A stretch of DNA of 46,436 bases, taken from contig NZ_FMYP01000031.1 of NCBI RefSeq assembly GCF_900096565.1, positions 1 to 46,436 of the forward strand, written 5' to 3'. A model generated the notes under the pieces. That model was given only the letters and a program-made list of their open reading frames with translations, was not told the DNA's origin and ran no database searches. Made by a program: the position numbers and the translations under genes. Numbering within the stretch: the stretch's first letter is position 1; each line of letters starts with the position of its first letter. The stretch comes from Williamwhitmania taraxaci (GTDB lineage Bacteria; Bacteroidota; Bacteroidia; Bacteroidales; Williamwhitmaniaceae). Positions 35,545 through 44,389 of the stretch are shown piece after piece.

Positions 35545-35658
35545 CTAGCCCTTACTCTTATCAACACGTTTTGCTTGTTTCTCAGCGCGTTTTTCCTTCA
35601 AGGTCTTGGTAGGTTCTTTTTTTGTATTAACCTGCTTTGTGTTTTTTTCTTTTGTCAT
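35545..35658 (-). CDS. Small highly basic protein (37 aa)
   Basis: A 37-codon frame whose product starts MTKEKNTKQVNTKKEPTK and continues TLKEKRAEKQAKRVDKSKG: about one third Lys/Arg, no hydrophobic segment, probably helical or disordered. Support comes from a near-consensus promoter at 35745-35775 pointing at it and a terminator downstream. Short Lys-rich proteins of this kind may bind nucleic acid or the ribosome, but I do not recognise a named family. No other gene occupies this position. Confidence 0.6.
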   Translation of the reverse strand: MTKEKNTKQVNTKKEPTKTLKEKRAEKQAKRVDKSKG

Positions 35659-35744
35659 GGCTAGAGCGTTTAAGGGTGAATACTCTTTTTATTATGTGGT
35701 GTAAGTCTGAATGTTGCTTAACCATTCGCTTTTTTACCACTTAT

Positions 35745-35775
35745 CAAAAGTAACATTTTTTTTGTTTTGGGCAAT
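35745..35775 (-). promoter_or_regulatory. Promoter of the 37-aa basic protein gene
   Basis: On the minus strand ATTG (35772-35775), exactly 19 nt, then TACTTTTG (35745-35752). Transcription should start near 35738, giving a leader of about 80 nt. Confidence 0.6.
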
Positions 35776-35916
35776 ATATCAGTTTAAAACGCATGTTTTA
35801 TTGTGGTTGCATTGGGCATTGAAAAATACAAGTTAGGCGAAGTGTAGTGGTATAGGTGTCTTCTCGGTTGGATCAGTAAATGGGACTGTCATATATTATA
35901 AACCAATTCCGCTTTG

Positions 35917-35947
35917 TTTGCGTTACAATGGTAATTAGTTAAATTTG
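35917..35947 (+). promoter_or_regulatory. Consensus promoter of the surE operon
   Basis: TTTG at 35917-35920, exactly 19 nt, then TAAATTTG at 35940-35947: a perfect match to the Bacteroidota promoter. Transcription should start about 20 nt before the surE ATG; AAGGAG precedes the ATG. Confidence 0.75.
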
Positions 35948-35976
35948 CAAGCCATAATTAAAATAAGGAGTAAAGA

Positions 35977-36768
35977 ATGAAGCCATTAATTTTAGTTACC
36001 AATGACGATGGAGTAAATGCGCCGGGTATTGCTGCGCTTGTGGAGATGGTAAGGCCTCTTGGTCGGGTAATTGTGGTAGCACCAGAGGAGGGCAATAGTG
36101 GTATGAGCCACGCAATTACAATTAAGGTTCCGCTACGGCTTACAAAAGTGAAAGAGGAAGAAGGACTGGTTATATACTCCTGCAGCGGAACCCCTGCCGA
36201 TTGTGTTAAGTTGGCTATGAGCGAGGTGGTAAAGGAAAAGCCAGCACTTCTAGTTTCAGGTATCAATCATGGGTCCAACTCTGCCGTGAGCATCGTTTAT
36301 TCAGGAACGATGGCAGCGGCAATGGAAGGTTCTCTCTATGGGATTCCTTCGGTGGGCTTCTCCTTGCTGGATTATTCCTACGATGCCGATTTTTCTGCTG
36401 CTGTAATACATGGCCGACCAATAGCCGCCAGGGTCTTGGAAGAGGGATTAGTGCGAGGCGGTTGTTTAAACGTTAATTTTCCAGTTCTTCCATCCGATAT
36501 GATTAAAGGGGTTAAGGTATGCCGGATGAGTGCTGGTTCGTGGCGTGAAGAGTTTGAGAAGCGTATCGATCCTCGTGGACATGAATATTTTTGGCTCACT
36601 GGATCCTACCATAATGCAGAACCGGCGTCTACCGATACGGATGAGTGGGCTCTTACCAACGGTTATATTTCCATTGTTCCCATAAATATGGACTATACAA
36701 ACTATCAGGAAATGGAGAAAATGAAGAATTGGGAACTTATATCTAACAAAAATGAAGCAACGATTTGA
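35977..36768 (+). CDS. surE: 5'/3'-nucleotidase SurE
   Basis: A 263-aa metal-dependent nucleoside-monophosphate phosphatase. The metal site is visible as LVTNDDGVNAPG (Asp10, Asp11), followed by the conserved Ser in GNSGMSHAIT and the INHGSN motif. CSGTPADCVKLA and NVNFP are further family marks. It is the first gene of an apparent operon with a small membrane protein, lpxB and a SpoIID-like protein, and overlaps the next start by 17 nt. Confidence 0.94.
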   Translation: MKPLILVTNDDGVNAPGIAALVEMVRPLGRVIVVAPEEGNSGMSHAITIKVPLRLTKVKEEEGLVIYSCSGTPADCVKLAMSEVVKEKPALLVSGINHGSNSAVSIVYSGTMAAAMEGSLYGIPSVGFSLLDYSYDADFSAAVIHGRPIAARVLEEGLVRGGCLNVNFPVLPSDMIKGVKVCRMSAGSWREEFEKRIDPRGHEYFWLTGSYHNAEPASTDTDEWALTNGYISIVPINMDYTNYQEMEKMKNWELISNKNEATI

Positions 36769-37045
36769 TTCCACTAAGCTAGGACTTCTCGCCGGATTTG
36801 GATTGCCCATTATAATCCTTGCCGTTACCTTTTTGTTTAAGGGCTATACCTTTGGTGTTATTCCCTATATCAAAGGGCTGGTGGCGTATGGAGCGCTTTC
36901 CAAAATGCTGAGTATATGTGTTTACCCAAACCTTATTCCTTTCTTTATTTTTATCTGGACCGATCGTCTACAATCGGCACGAGGGGTTCTGGGTGCTACC
37001 ATAGTTATTGCAATCCTTGTTTTTACGTTGCAAATAATTTACTAG
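36752..37045 (+). CDS. Small integral membrane protein (97 aa)
   Basis: A 97-aa protein with three hydrophobic segments (about 10-30, 53-70 and 78-96) and a basic N-terminus (MKQRFDSTK). Its start lies 17 nt inside the surE 3' end in another frame, and lpxB starts 14 nt after its stop, so translation is likely coupled. I do not recognise a characterised family. Position between surE and lpxB suggests an envelope role, which is inference. Confidence 0.75.
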   Translation: MKQRFDSTKLGLLAGFGLPIIILAVTFLFKGYTFGVIPYIKGLVAYGALSKMLSICVYPNLIPFFIFIWTDRLQSARGVLGATIVIAILVFTLQIIY

Positions 37046-37059
37046 AAAACTAACTCAGT

Positions 37060-38190
37060 ATGCGCTACTATCTCATTGCCGGGGAAGCATCGGGCGACCT
37101 ACATGGCTCTATGCTAATTCGGGGTATAAGGCAACAAGATCCCAATGCCGAATTTCGTTTCTGGGGCGGCGATTTAATGGCTGAAGAGGCTGGAATACCC
37201 GTTAGGCACTACCGAGAATTGGCGTTCATGGGTTTTATTGAAGTGCTGCTGAATATCTTTAAGGTGCTCGGAAATATTCGCTTTTGCAAAAAGGATGTTG
37301 CTCAATGGAATCCCGATGTGGTTATTCTTATTGATTACCCCGGGTTTAATTTCCGAATTGCTGAGTTCGCTCACAATAAAGGATTTAAGGTTTTCTACTA
37401 CATTGCTCCCAAGGTGTGGGCGTGGAAGGAGGGACGTGTCAAGCGAATCCAGCGTAACGTGGATAAACTCTTTGTGATTTTCCCTTTCGAAATAGACTAT
37501 TTTAAGCGTTTTCAGATTGATGCCTACTATACCGGTAATCCGCTTATTGATAGTGTGGCGAAAAAGATTGATGCTCTACCAACCCTCGAAGAGTTTAAGG
37601 CAGAACATGGACTTGATGAACGGCCCATCCTCACCCTTTTGAGCGGTAGCCGAAGGCAAGAGATAGCTAAGTGTCTTCCTACCATGGCAAAGTTAGCCGA
37701 ACGGTTCCCCGATTTCCAAGTTGTTGTGGCTGGTGCGCCTTCGCTCACGATTAGCGATTATAATGAAACGGTTGGTGCGTTACCCGTGAAAATTATTTTT
37801 GGAAAGACATACGAGTTGCTTGCCTTTGCCAAGGCTGCGGCGGTGGTTTCGGGAACGGCAACCTTGGAGGCTGCTCTTATTGGCACTCCGCAAGTGGTTT
37901 GCTACCAAGCTTCCCCTATTTCCTATTACATTGCAAAACGATTTATTAAGGTTCGCTATATCTCTTTGGTAAACCTGATTATGGATAAGCCGGTTGTTAA
38001 GGAGCTTATTCAGCACGACTTTACAATCGACAAGATTGCCCAGGAACTTAACGAATTGCTTTACGATAGCCCAGCCCGAAGCGCAATGCTCCACGAATAT
38101 CAACTTCTCCGCACAATGCTTGGCGAGCCAGGTGTGGCTTATCGGGTAGGGGAGCAGATGGTTACCGAATTAAAACAACTGAAAGCTTAA
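37060..38190 (+). CDS. lpxB: Lipid-A-disaccharide synthase
   Basis: A 376-aa glycosyltransferase (GT19) that joins UDP-2,3-diacylglucosamine and lipid X to make the lipid A disaccharide at the inner membrane. The N-terminus YYLIAGEASGDLHG and the following FWGGDLMAEEAG are family signatures; GSRRQEI and SGTATLEAALIGTPQVVCY form the UDP-binding region. It confirms an LPS-bearing outer membrane. Its stop overlaps the next gene's start by one base. Confidence 0.95.
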   Translation: MRYYLIAGEASGDLHGSMLIRGIRQQDPNAEFRFWGGDLMAEEAGIPVRHYRELAFMGFIEVLLNIFKVLGNIRFCKKDVAQWNPDVVILIDYPGFNFRIAEFAHNKGFKVFYYIAPKVWAWKEGRVKRIQRNVDKLFVIFPFEIDYFKRFQIDAYYTGNPLIDSVAKKIDALPTLEEFKAEHGLDERPILTLLSGSRRQEIAKCLPTMAKLAERFPDFQVVVAGAPSLTISDYNETVGALPVKIIFGKTYELLAFAKAAAVVSGTATLEAALIGTPQVVCYQASPISYYIAKRFIKVRYISLVNLIMDKPVVKELIQHDFTIDKIAQELNELLYDSPARSAMLHEYQLLRTMLGEPGVAYRVGEQMVTELKQLKA

Positions 38191-39395
38191 TGAAGAATTT
38201 CCTAGTCCTTGCGTTTCTCGTAGTATCTTGTAACCTATCTGCTAATACCGATTCGCTCCGAATAGCCCTTTTCTACACGCAACCATTATCTTCAGTGGCC
38301 ATTGTTACCGAAGGTGAATACCACTTAATGCTCGATAGTTCTCGCTCAGTATCCATTACCAGCGGAGAAATGCTTTTCTTTTCTATATCCGAAGGTAAGG
38401 TTCGGGTAAGAACAGCAAGCAAACACATTGGGTCATTCAACTCTGTAGTTTTGTATAGTAATACCTCGTCGGGATCGTTTAAGACAATGCCGACCAATCC
38501 TAAACTTGCGGCTCGTTGGTACGACGATAACGCCATTCTCACGCCCCAAAATGGTAAGTTGTTGTTGGTAAACCATGTTGAGTTGGAGAAATACATTGCA
38601 GGGGTAGTTGAGGCGGAGGCTGGCAATTCGGCTAAACCTGAATTTTATAAGGCACAGGTATTGCTTGCACGCACCTATGCACTCGGCCACACCGACAAAC
38701 ATGCTCCAGAGGGATTCAGCCTTTGCGACGATGTGCATTGCCAGGCATTTAAGGGGCGTTCGACACGTAACCCTGAGATTTTTAAGGCTGCCCTTGCAAC
38801 TCACCGTCAGGTAGTGGCCGATTCTACAGGAAAACTCATCATTGCGGCTTTTCATTCCACTTGTGGTGGCGAAACGGCTAACTCCGAACAGGTTTGGCCT
38901 AAAGCAAAATACTACCTTACTAGGGTTGCTGATCCATTCTGCGTGGGTAAACGGAATGCAACGTGGGAGAAGCGTATGCCGGTAAATGTTTTTACCAGCT
39001 ATCTTTCGTCCAAGGGTTTTTCGTCGAGTTCGCTTACTGGTGAAGGCCTCTCATTTCTTCAAGAGAGCCGAAAGACCTATTACAAAATAGGTAGAGATTC
39101 TATTGCATTTGCTCGAATCAGGACCGATTTAGGCCTTCGCTCGGCGTTCTTTAGCGTGACAAAAGTTGATGGCGAAGTTGTTCTCAAAGGTAAAGGATAC
39201 GGACATGGTGTGGGGATGTGTCAAATAGGGGCCATGGAAATGGCAAACCGCGGCATGGATTATATCGCTATTATCAACTTTTACTTTAAAGGGGTGAAAA
39301 TAATTCCTATTGAGGAGGTCACCAACTTTTTTCCCGATGCTAGGGAGGTTGAACTGATTGTTGGGGAACCGAATACCTCAGATATTGGACAGTAA
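38190..39395 (+). CDS. SpoIID/LytB domain protein
   Basis: A 401-aa exported protein: signal peptide (about 1-18), an N-terminal beta-rich region (20-120) and a SpoIID/LytB domain (about 125-370) containing VEKYIAGVVEAEAG-like (LEKYIAGVVEAEAG), ARTYAL, FHSTCGGETANSEQVW and KGYGHGVGMCQIGAMEMANRG. In Bacillus, SpoIID is a lytic transglycosylase acting on peptidoglycan; Bacteroidota homologues are uncharacterised. Its one-base overlap with lpxB places it in the same envelope operon. It may remodel cell wall. Confidence 0.87.
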   Translation: MKNFLVLAFLVVSCNLSANTDSLRIALFYTQPLSSVAIVTEGEYHLMLDSSRSVSITSGEMLFFSISEGKVRVRTASKHIGSFNSVVLYSNTSSGSFKTMPTNPKLAARWYDDNAILTPQNGKLLLVNHVELEKYIAGVVEAEAGNSAKPEFYKAQVLLARTYALGHTDKHAPEGFSLCDDVHCQAFKGRSTRNPEIFKAALATHRQVVADSTGKLIIAAFHSTCGGETANSEQVWPKAKYYLTRVADPFCVGKRNATWEKRMPVNVFTSYLSSKGFSSSSLTGEGLSFLQESRKTYYKIGRDSIAFARIRTDLGLRSAFFSVTKVDGEVVLKGKGYGHGVGMCQIGAMEMANRGMDYIAIINFYFKGVKIIPIEEVTNFFPDAREVELIVGEPNTSDIGQ

Positions 39396-39562
39396 ATCGA
39401 ACTGGCTTAACATACTGGGAGAAGAGTTGTATTCTTTCACAAGATATCCTACTCTTTTTCGTTATAGTTAGCTCAGCGTGGTTATTTTTATAGTGCTTTC
39501 TATTTCTGTTCGCATTGATGATATTATTCTGTAAATAATTTTTTTTGTGAAAATACAAACCT

Positions 39563-40291
39563 ATGTTTCAGATATTTGCTAAAGAGGTAAGGCTTTTCTT
39601 TTCGTCGCTCACAGGCTACATTGCCATCCTAGTATTCCTAGTGGCCAATGGTTTGTTTATGTGGGTTTTTCCTGGAGAGATGAATGTGCTTGATGCAGGA
39701 TACTCCTCCATGGATACGTTATTCATGCTAGCACCTTGGGTGTTTTTGTTTCTGGTTCCGGCCATTACCATGCGAACCTTCTCGGAGGAGCATAAGGCTG
39801 GAACGTTGGAACTCCTTCTTACCAAACCAATCACCGAAATGGAGTTGGTGATGGGAAAATTTTTGGCCTCCGTGTTCTTGGTCTTCTGCGCAATAGTGCC
39901 AACGCTTATCTTCTTCTTTTCTGTGTATTCACTGGGTAATCCGGTTGGAAACATTGACCTTGGAGGAACATGGGGATCGTTTCTTGGCCTTTTCTTCTTA
40001 GCATCGGCCTATGTGGCTATTGGAATTTTTACCTCCACGCTCTCCACCAACCAAATTGTTTCCTTTATTCTTTCAATGTTGCTCTCCTTTACCCTATACT
40101 TAGGGTTTGAGTTTATTGGAACGATACAGGCACTTCGGGGCATTGAGTCTACCGTTGTATGGCTAGGAATCAACGATCACTACAAGAGCATGAGCCGTGG
40201 GGTTATCGATTCTCGCGATGTGATTTACTTCTTGAGCGTCTCGGCAATCTTTCTTTTTGCCAGTAAGCTCATACTTCAACGGAGGAAATAG
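39563..40291 (+). CDS. gldF: ABC transporter permease GldF
   Basis: A 242-aa membrane protein with about six hydrophobic helices and ABC-2-type permease features (MRTFSEEHKAGTLELLLTKPITEMELVMGKFLA). Followed after 3 nt by gldG, it matches GldF of the GldA-GldF-GldG transporter, first found through gliding mutants in Flavobacterium but conserved in many non-gliding Bacteroidota. The ATPase GldA is not in this window. The substrate is unknown. Confidence 0.88.
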   Translation: MFQIFAKEVRLFFSSLTGYIAILVFLVANGLFMWVFPGEMNVLDAGYSSMDTLFMLAPWVFLFLVPAITMRTFSEEHKAGTLELLLTKPITEMELVMGKFLASVFLVFCAIVPTLIFFFSVYSLGNPVGNIDLGGTWGSFLGLFFLASAYVAIGIFTSTLSTNQIVSFILSMLLSFTLYLGFEFIGTIQALRGIESTVVWLGINDHYKSMSRGVIDSRDVIYFLSVSAIFLFASKLILQRRK

Positions 40292-40294
40292 GTT

Positions 40295-42028
40295 ATGAAT
40301 ACGTTCAACTTAGCTTTAAAGAGGTGTTTTGGCAAAAGCAAATCCACTAAAATGCTCCTTTTTATTGGGGCTGTTGTCGTGGCAAACATGATTGCTTCCT
40401 TTTTCTTCTTTCGAATCGATTTAACCTCCGATAAACGTTATAGCATTAGCCCTCAGTCGAAGGAGGTGCTTCGTGGACTTACCGATTACGTGAACATTAC
40501 TGTATACCTCGATGGCGAGATGCCCATCGGCTTTAAGAAACTCAAAAGTGGAGTAAAGGAGATGCTCGATGAGTTTGAGGTGTATGGGGGTAGTAACTTT
40601 AAATTTCGGTTTGTAAACCCATCCGAATCTACCGATCCGAAGGAACGTAATGAGGAGTACAAGGCCATTTTCGATAAGGGAGTTAAGCCAATCAATATTC
40701 ATGATAAGGATGTTGAGGGTGGTTCGTCCGAGAAAATTGTATTCCCTGGGGCTGTTGTTAACTACCGCGGTCGGCAGCTTCCAATTAATTTCTTGACCAA
40801 CGTGCCCGGAATTAGTGGAGAGGAGAATCTGAACCGATCCATTCAGAATGTGGAGTACAATCTGATAAACACAATTGATAAGCTTAGCCTCGATACCATA
40901 CCTGCCATTGCTTTTATTGAGGGGCACGGTGAATGGGAGGCGCCCCAAGTGGCTGCTATCACTCAGGAGTTATCGGCCTACTACAACGTGGGGCGCATAA
41001 CGCTCGGAGGAAATTTCTCGGCACTAAAGGGATATAAGTTGGCTATTGTAGCGGGAGGAAAGAGCCCCTGGTCGGAGGTCGATAAGTTTGCTCTCGATCA
41101 GTTTATCATGCAGGGAGGCCGGGTGGCTTTCTTTATCGACCCTGTTGTGGTAAGCGAGGATAGCTTGGCACACGGTAGCATGACGGTGGCCATGCCAAAC
41201 AATATAAACCTCGAGGATATGCTCTTTACCTATGGGGTGAGGCTTAACGCGGTATTGCTGCAGGACATGCAGTGCTCTTCCATTCCGGTAAATGTTGCTC
41301 TGGCTGGGGAGCGGCCCAATTTTGTTCCGGCTCCTTGGTACTATTACCCACTTTTAAATCCTTCCGATGAAAGCCCCATAAGCCGTAACTTAAATCTGGT
41401 GAAGACTCAGTTCTGTAGTGTCATCGATACGCTTTCGTCTGTTTCGGGTATCGCAAAAAAAACACTCCTTGCTTCCTCGCCCTATTCACGGGTCATGAAT
41501 GCTCCCCTAATGGTGAGTTTGGGTCAGATCCGCAATAGTCCGCTGAAATATGAATTCAATCAGCAGCATTTGCCGGTTGCAGTTTTGCTTGAGGGGCGTT
41601 TTCGTTCGGTTTTTCGCAATAGGATGATTAGCGAATATACGCCCAATGCCTCGGTAACGCTTATTAACAATAGCCCCGAAACAAAGGTAGCGGTGATAGC
41701 CGATGCCGATATTATCCGGAACGATATTAAGGTGCGGCCCGATGGAATCTCGGTTATGCCTTTGGGGCTCGATAAGTATACTAGCCAAACGTATGGCAAC
41801 AAGGATTTTGTATTGAACTTGGTTAGCTATCTCACCGATAGTCGTGATCTTATTTCGCTGCGCAATAGGAATCTGCAGCTGCGGTTGCTCGATCGAAATA
41901 AGGTTCTCTCCAGTAGGGTTACTTGGCAGATCATAAATGTTGTGGTGCCCTCTGTTGTTGTGATTTTATTTGGTATCCTATTTTTCTACCTAAGGAAACG
42001 GAAGTATGGCACTCCTCAAACAAAATAG
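40295..42028 (+). CDS. gldG: Gliding-associated ABC transporter substrate-binding protein GldG
   Basis: A 577-aa protein with an N-terminal transmembrane anchor (about 20-41), a large extracytoplasmic region (42-545) and a C-terminal transmembrane helix (about 547-568). The motif region AFIEGHGEWEAPQ and the GGRVAFFIDPVV segment are typical of GldG-type proteins. It is tightly coupled to gldF and overlaps the next gene by 23 nt. The role is inferred from the GldF/GldG family. Confidence 0.88.
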   Translation: MNTFNLALKRCFGKSKSTKMLLFIGAVVVANMIASFFFFRIDLTSDKRYSISPQSKEVLRGLTDYVNITVYLDGEMPIGFKKLKSGVKEMLDEFEVYGGSNFKFRFVNPSESTDPKERNEEYKAIFDKGVKPINIHDKDVEGGSSEKIVFPGAVVNYRGRQLPINFLTNVPGISGEENLNRSIQNVEYNLINTIDKLSLDTIPAIAFIEGHGEWEAPQVAAITQELSAYYNVGRITLGGNFSALKGYKLAIVAGGKSPWSEVDKFALDQFIMQGGRVAFFIDPVVVSEDSLAHGSMTVAMPNNINLEDMLFTYGVRLNAVLLQDMQCSSIPVNVALAGERPNFVPAPWYYYPLLNPSDESPISRNLNLVKTQFCSVIDTLSSVSGIAKKTLLASSPYSRVMNAPLMVSLGQIRNSPLKYEFNQQHLPVAVLLEGRFRSVFRNRMISEYTPNASVTLINNSPETKVAVIADADIIRNDIKVRPDGISVMPLGLDKYTSQTYGNKDFVLNLVSYLTDSRDLISLRNRNLQLRLLDRNKVLSSRVTWQIINVVVPSVVVILFGILFFYLRKRKYGTPQTK

Positions 42029-43007
42029 TCGTAACAGAAGGCTGTTGCTGGTTGGCGTTGTGGTGGTTGGGCTACTTGTTCTGATGGCTCCCACGCTGGT
42101 TCAAACGGCGCGCACGCTATTCCTCGGTGGTAATCTGATGCCCGAATCTTATAGCATATCCGATACGGCTAGTGTCGATAGGATATTTATTGGCAGTGGA
42201 CACGATTCGCTTCTGCTGAGTCGTACGGCTCAAGGGTGGTCGGTCAATGGAAGGGTGGCTAACCATGCGCTGGTTTCCGGTTTCTTGTCCGCATTTCAAT
42301 CGATCGACGTTTATGCACCAATCCCTAAGATGGTTGATTCCGTAATTCAAAGTCAACTCCTTGCAAGCAATGCGCTAAGGATTCGGTTTGGAAGTGAAGG
42401 CGAATGGCTGCGAAATATTCGGCTGGTTTATACCGATACTCTTGGATTAGGAACGGTAGCCTTATCCGAAGGGAACTCCTCCGGTGCTGTTGTACGAACT
42501 GCAAAGCAAGGGGCTCGGTTGGTGGAGATGGTAAGCGTTAACCCATCGTTCTGGGTAAATAGTCGCTTGGTTACAGCGTCGGAATCGGAGATAACCGAGG
42601 TGGTGTTTAAAAACCTTTTTCAGCCCGATAGTTCCTTTACCATTCGTCGGAATGGTGCTGGATTTCAGGTGGTAGATGGTAGGGGAGTGGACGTGAACAA
42701 GCGGGTAAACCTTCGGGCGGTTTCACGCTATCTGAACTACCTCACCCGCATGAGCACCATTGCTGTTGTCGAAAAAAGTATTCAAGAAAAATCGCCCTTA
42801 TACTCGATTTCAATTACCAGCTCCAAGGGCACAACTTCGCTCGATTTCATTCCCATGCCTTCGCGAACGAACCTTGATGCTACGGGAAAAAAGGCGCGCT
42901 TCGATTACGATTATCTTTTTATATTGATGAACGGAACGAATTTATATACAGCCTACTGGGTTGATGTAGATTTGACAATCAAGAGTATAAGCTACTTCTT
43001 CGAGTAA
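42006..43007 (+). CDS. Membrane-anchored protein linked to GldFG (DUF4340-like)
   Basis: A 333-aa protein with a single N-terminal transmembrane anchor (LLLVGVVVVGLLVLMAPTLV, about 12-31) and a soluble extracytoplasmic domain of repeated beta-rich units (DRIFIGSGHDSLLLSRTAQGWSVNG; TEVVFKNLFQPDSSFTIRRNGAGFQVVDG). This layout resembles DUF4340-type proteins often found after GldG-like genes. The start overlaps gldG by 23 nt, suggesting a shared complex. Function unknown. Confidence 0.75.
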   Translation: MALLKQNSRNRRLLLVGVVVVGLLVLMAPTLVQTARTLFLGGNLMPESYSISDTASVDRIFIGSGHDSLLLSRTAQGWSVNGRVANHALVSGFLSAFQSIDVYAPIPKMVDSVIQSQLLASNALRIRFGSEGEWLRNIRLVYTDTLGLGTVALSEGNSSGAVVRTAKQGARLVEMVSVNPSFWVNSRLVTASESEITEVVFKNLFQPDSSFTIRRNGAGFQVVDGRGVDVNKRVNLRAVSRYLNYLTRMSTIAVVEKSIQEKSPLYSISITSSKGTTSLDFIPMPSRTNLDATGKKARFDYDYLFILMNGTNLYTAYWVDVDLTIKSISYFFE

Positions 43008-43008
43008 T

Positions 43009-43040
43009 GTTGAATGCTTGCAAAGCATCAGAATTATTTG
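43009..43040 (+). promoter_or_regulatory. Candidate promoter and palindrome upstream of dnaN
   Basis: GTTG at 43009-43012, 20 nt, then ATTATTTG at 43033-43040: close to, but not perfectly, the consensus. Inside the spacer is an inverted repeat (ATGCTT at 43014-43019, AAGCAT at 43023-43028). The palindrome could be an operator or chance. Confidence 0.3.
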
Positions 43041-43095
43041 TAATATTGAGGTTCAAAATCAGGAATAATTAATCAAAACTTAAATACGCCGAGGG

Positions 43096-44226
43096 ATGAA
43101 ATTTGTTGTATCTAGCACCGAGCTGCTCAGCCATTTGCAAACCGTGAGTAGGGTAATCAGCAATAAAAATACCTTACCAATTCTCGACCATTTCCTCTTC
43201 CAACTTTCGGGCAATGGGCTTACCATTACTGCCTCCGACTTGGAGACAACATTAGTTACCAGTATTAACCTCGAGAATGTTTCCGAGGAGGGTGTTGTTG
43301 CCGTCCCGGCTAAGCTGCTTACCGATACCCTTAAGGAGTTTTCGGACCAGCCGCTTACTTTCGACGTGAACACCGATACTAAGGCAATAGTTATCAACTC
43401 CGAAACAGGTAAGTTTACCCTTCCTGGTCAGGATGGCGAAGATTTTCCCGCAATACCTACCGTAAGGGAGGATAAGAAATCGGTTCTTCAAACCAGCACC
43501 GAAACCCTTTTCAGCGGTATCAGCAAGACCCTCTTTGCTACAGCCGACGATGAGTTGCGTGCCGTTATGAACGGAATTTTTATCGAGCTCACCGAAAGCG
43601 ATGTTACCTTCGTTGCCACCGATGCTCACAAGCTGGTTCGCTACAAGCGCATGGATGTTAAGTCCGATGGTGCTGCTTCGTTTATCCTTCCCAAAAAACC
43701 TGCTGCCCTTCTAAAGGCAATCTTGGCAAAGGATTCAAACAATGTAATGGTGGAGTTCGACGATAAAAACGCATTCTTTACCCTTACCAACTATAGGATG
43801 ATCTGCCGTTTGGTGGAAGGAACCTACCCAAGTTACGCTTCGGTTATTCCTGCCAACAACCCCAATAGGCTTACCATCGATCGTATTGAACTTTACAACG
43901 CACTTAAGCGGGTTGCGGTATTCTCCAACCAAGCAAGCAACTTGGTTAAGCTCGAGTTGGTTGGCAACCAGCTTACCATTTCGGCTCAGGATCTCGACTT
44001 CTCCATCTCGGCTTACGAAAGGCTCAACTGCATTTACGAAGGTGATAACATGCAAATCGGGTTCAAGTCCACCTTCCTTATCGAAATTCTTTCGAACCTC
44101 TCCTCTTCGGATGTGGTTCTTCAGCTCTCCGATCCATCGCGTGCAGGCCTTATTCTGCCTACCGAGAAGGAGATCGACGACGAGGATACCCTCATGTTGC
44201 TTATGCCGATGATGATAAACGGCTAA
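43096..44226 (+). CDS. dnaN: DNA polymerase III beta sliding clamp
   Basis: A 376-aa clamp with the three-domain fold: N-terminal MKFVVSSTELLSHLQTVSRVISNKNTLPILDHFLFQ, VATDAHKLVRYK in the middle and the C-terminal LPTEKEIDDEDTLMLLMPMMI (loop joining hydrophobic-cleft residues). It holds polymerase and repair partners on DNA. dnaA is not adjacent, as is common in Bacteroidota. A terminator follows, then a DnaQ-like exonuclease. Confidence 0.96.
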   Translation: MKFVVSSTELLSHLQTVSRVISNKNTLPILDHFLFQLSGNGLTITASDLETTLVTSINLENVSEEGVVAVPAKLLTDTLKEFSDQPLTFDVNTDTKAIVINSETGKFTLPGQDGEDFPAIPTVREDKKSVLQTSTETLFSGISKTLFATADDELRAVMNGIFIELTESDVTFVATDAHKLVRYKRMDVKSDGAASFILPKKPAALLKAILAKDSNNVMVEFDDKNAFFTLTNYRMICRLVEGTYPSYASVIPANNPNRLTIDRIELYNALKRVAVFSNQASNLVKLELVGNQLTISAQDLDFSISAYERLNCIYEGDNMQIGFKSTFLIEILSNLSSSDVVLQLSDPSRAGLILPTEKEIDDEDTLMLLMPMMING

Positions 44227-44245
44227 CCATACTTTTTACTACCTT

Positions 44246-44275
44246 AGCCCGGCCATCTGTGCCGGGCTTTTGTTT
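44246..44275 (+). terminator. Intrinsic terminator after dnaN
   Basis: AGCCCGGC (44246-44253) pairs with GCCGGGCT (44261-44268) and runs into TTTGTTTTG. It lies 20 nt after the stop. Confidence 0.85.
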
Positions 44276-44389
44276 TGTATGGGGTTTGTGTTCAGCTGGT
44301 TTTGTCTTCGGCGTTGAACAACGTTTGCGCGTAGGCATACGGCACATGGTTTAGATACTGATTGTTTAATTGTTTAAAGGAATAGCGTT

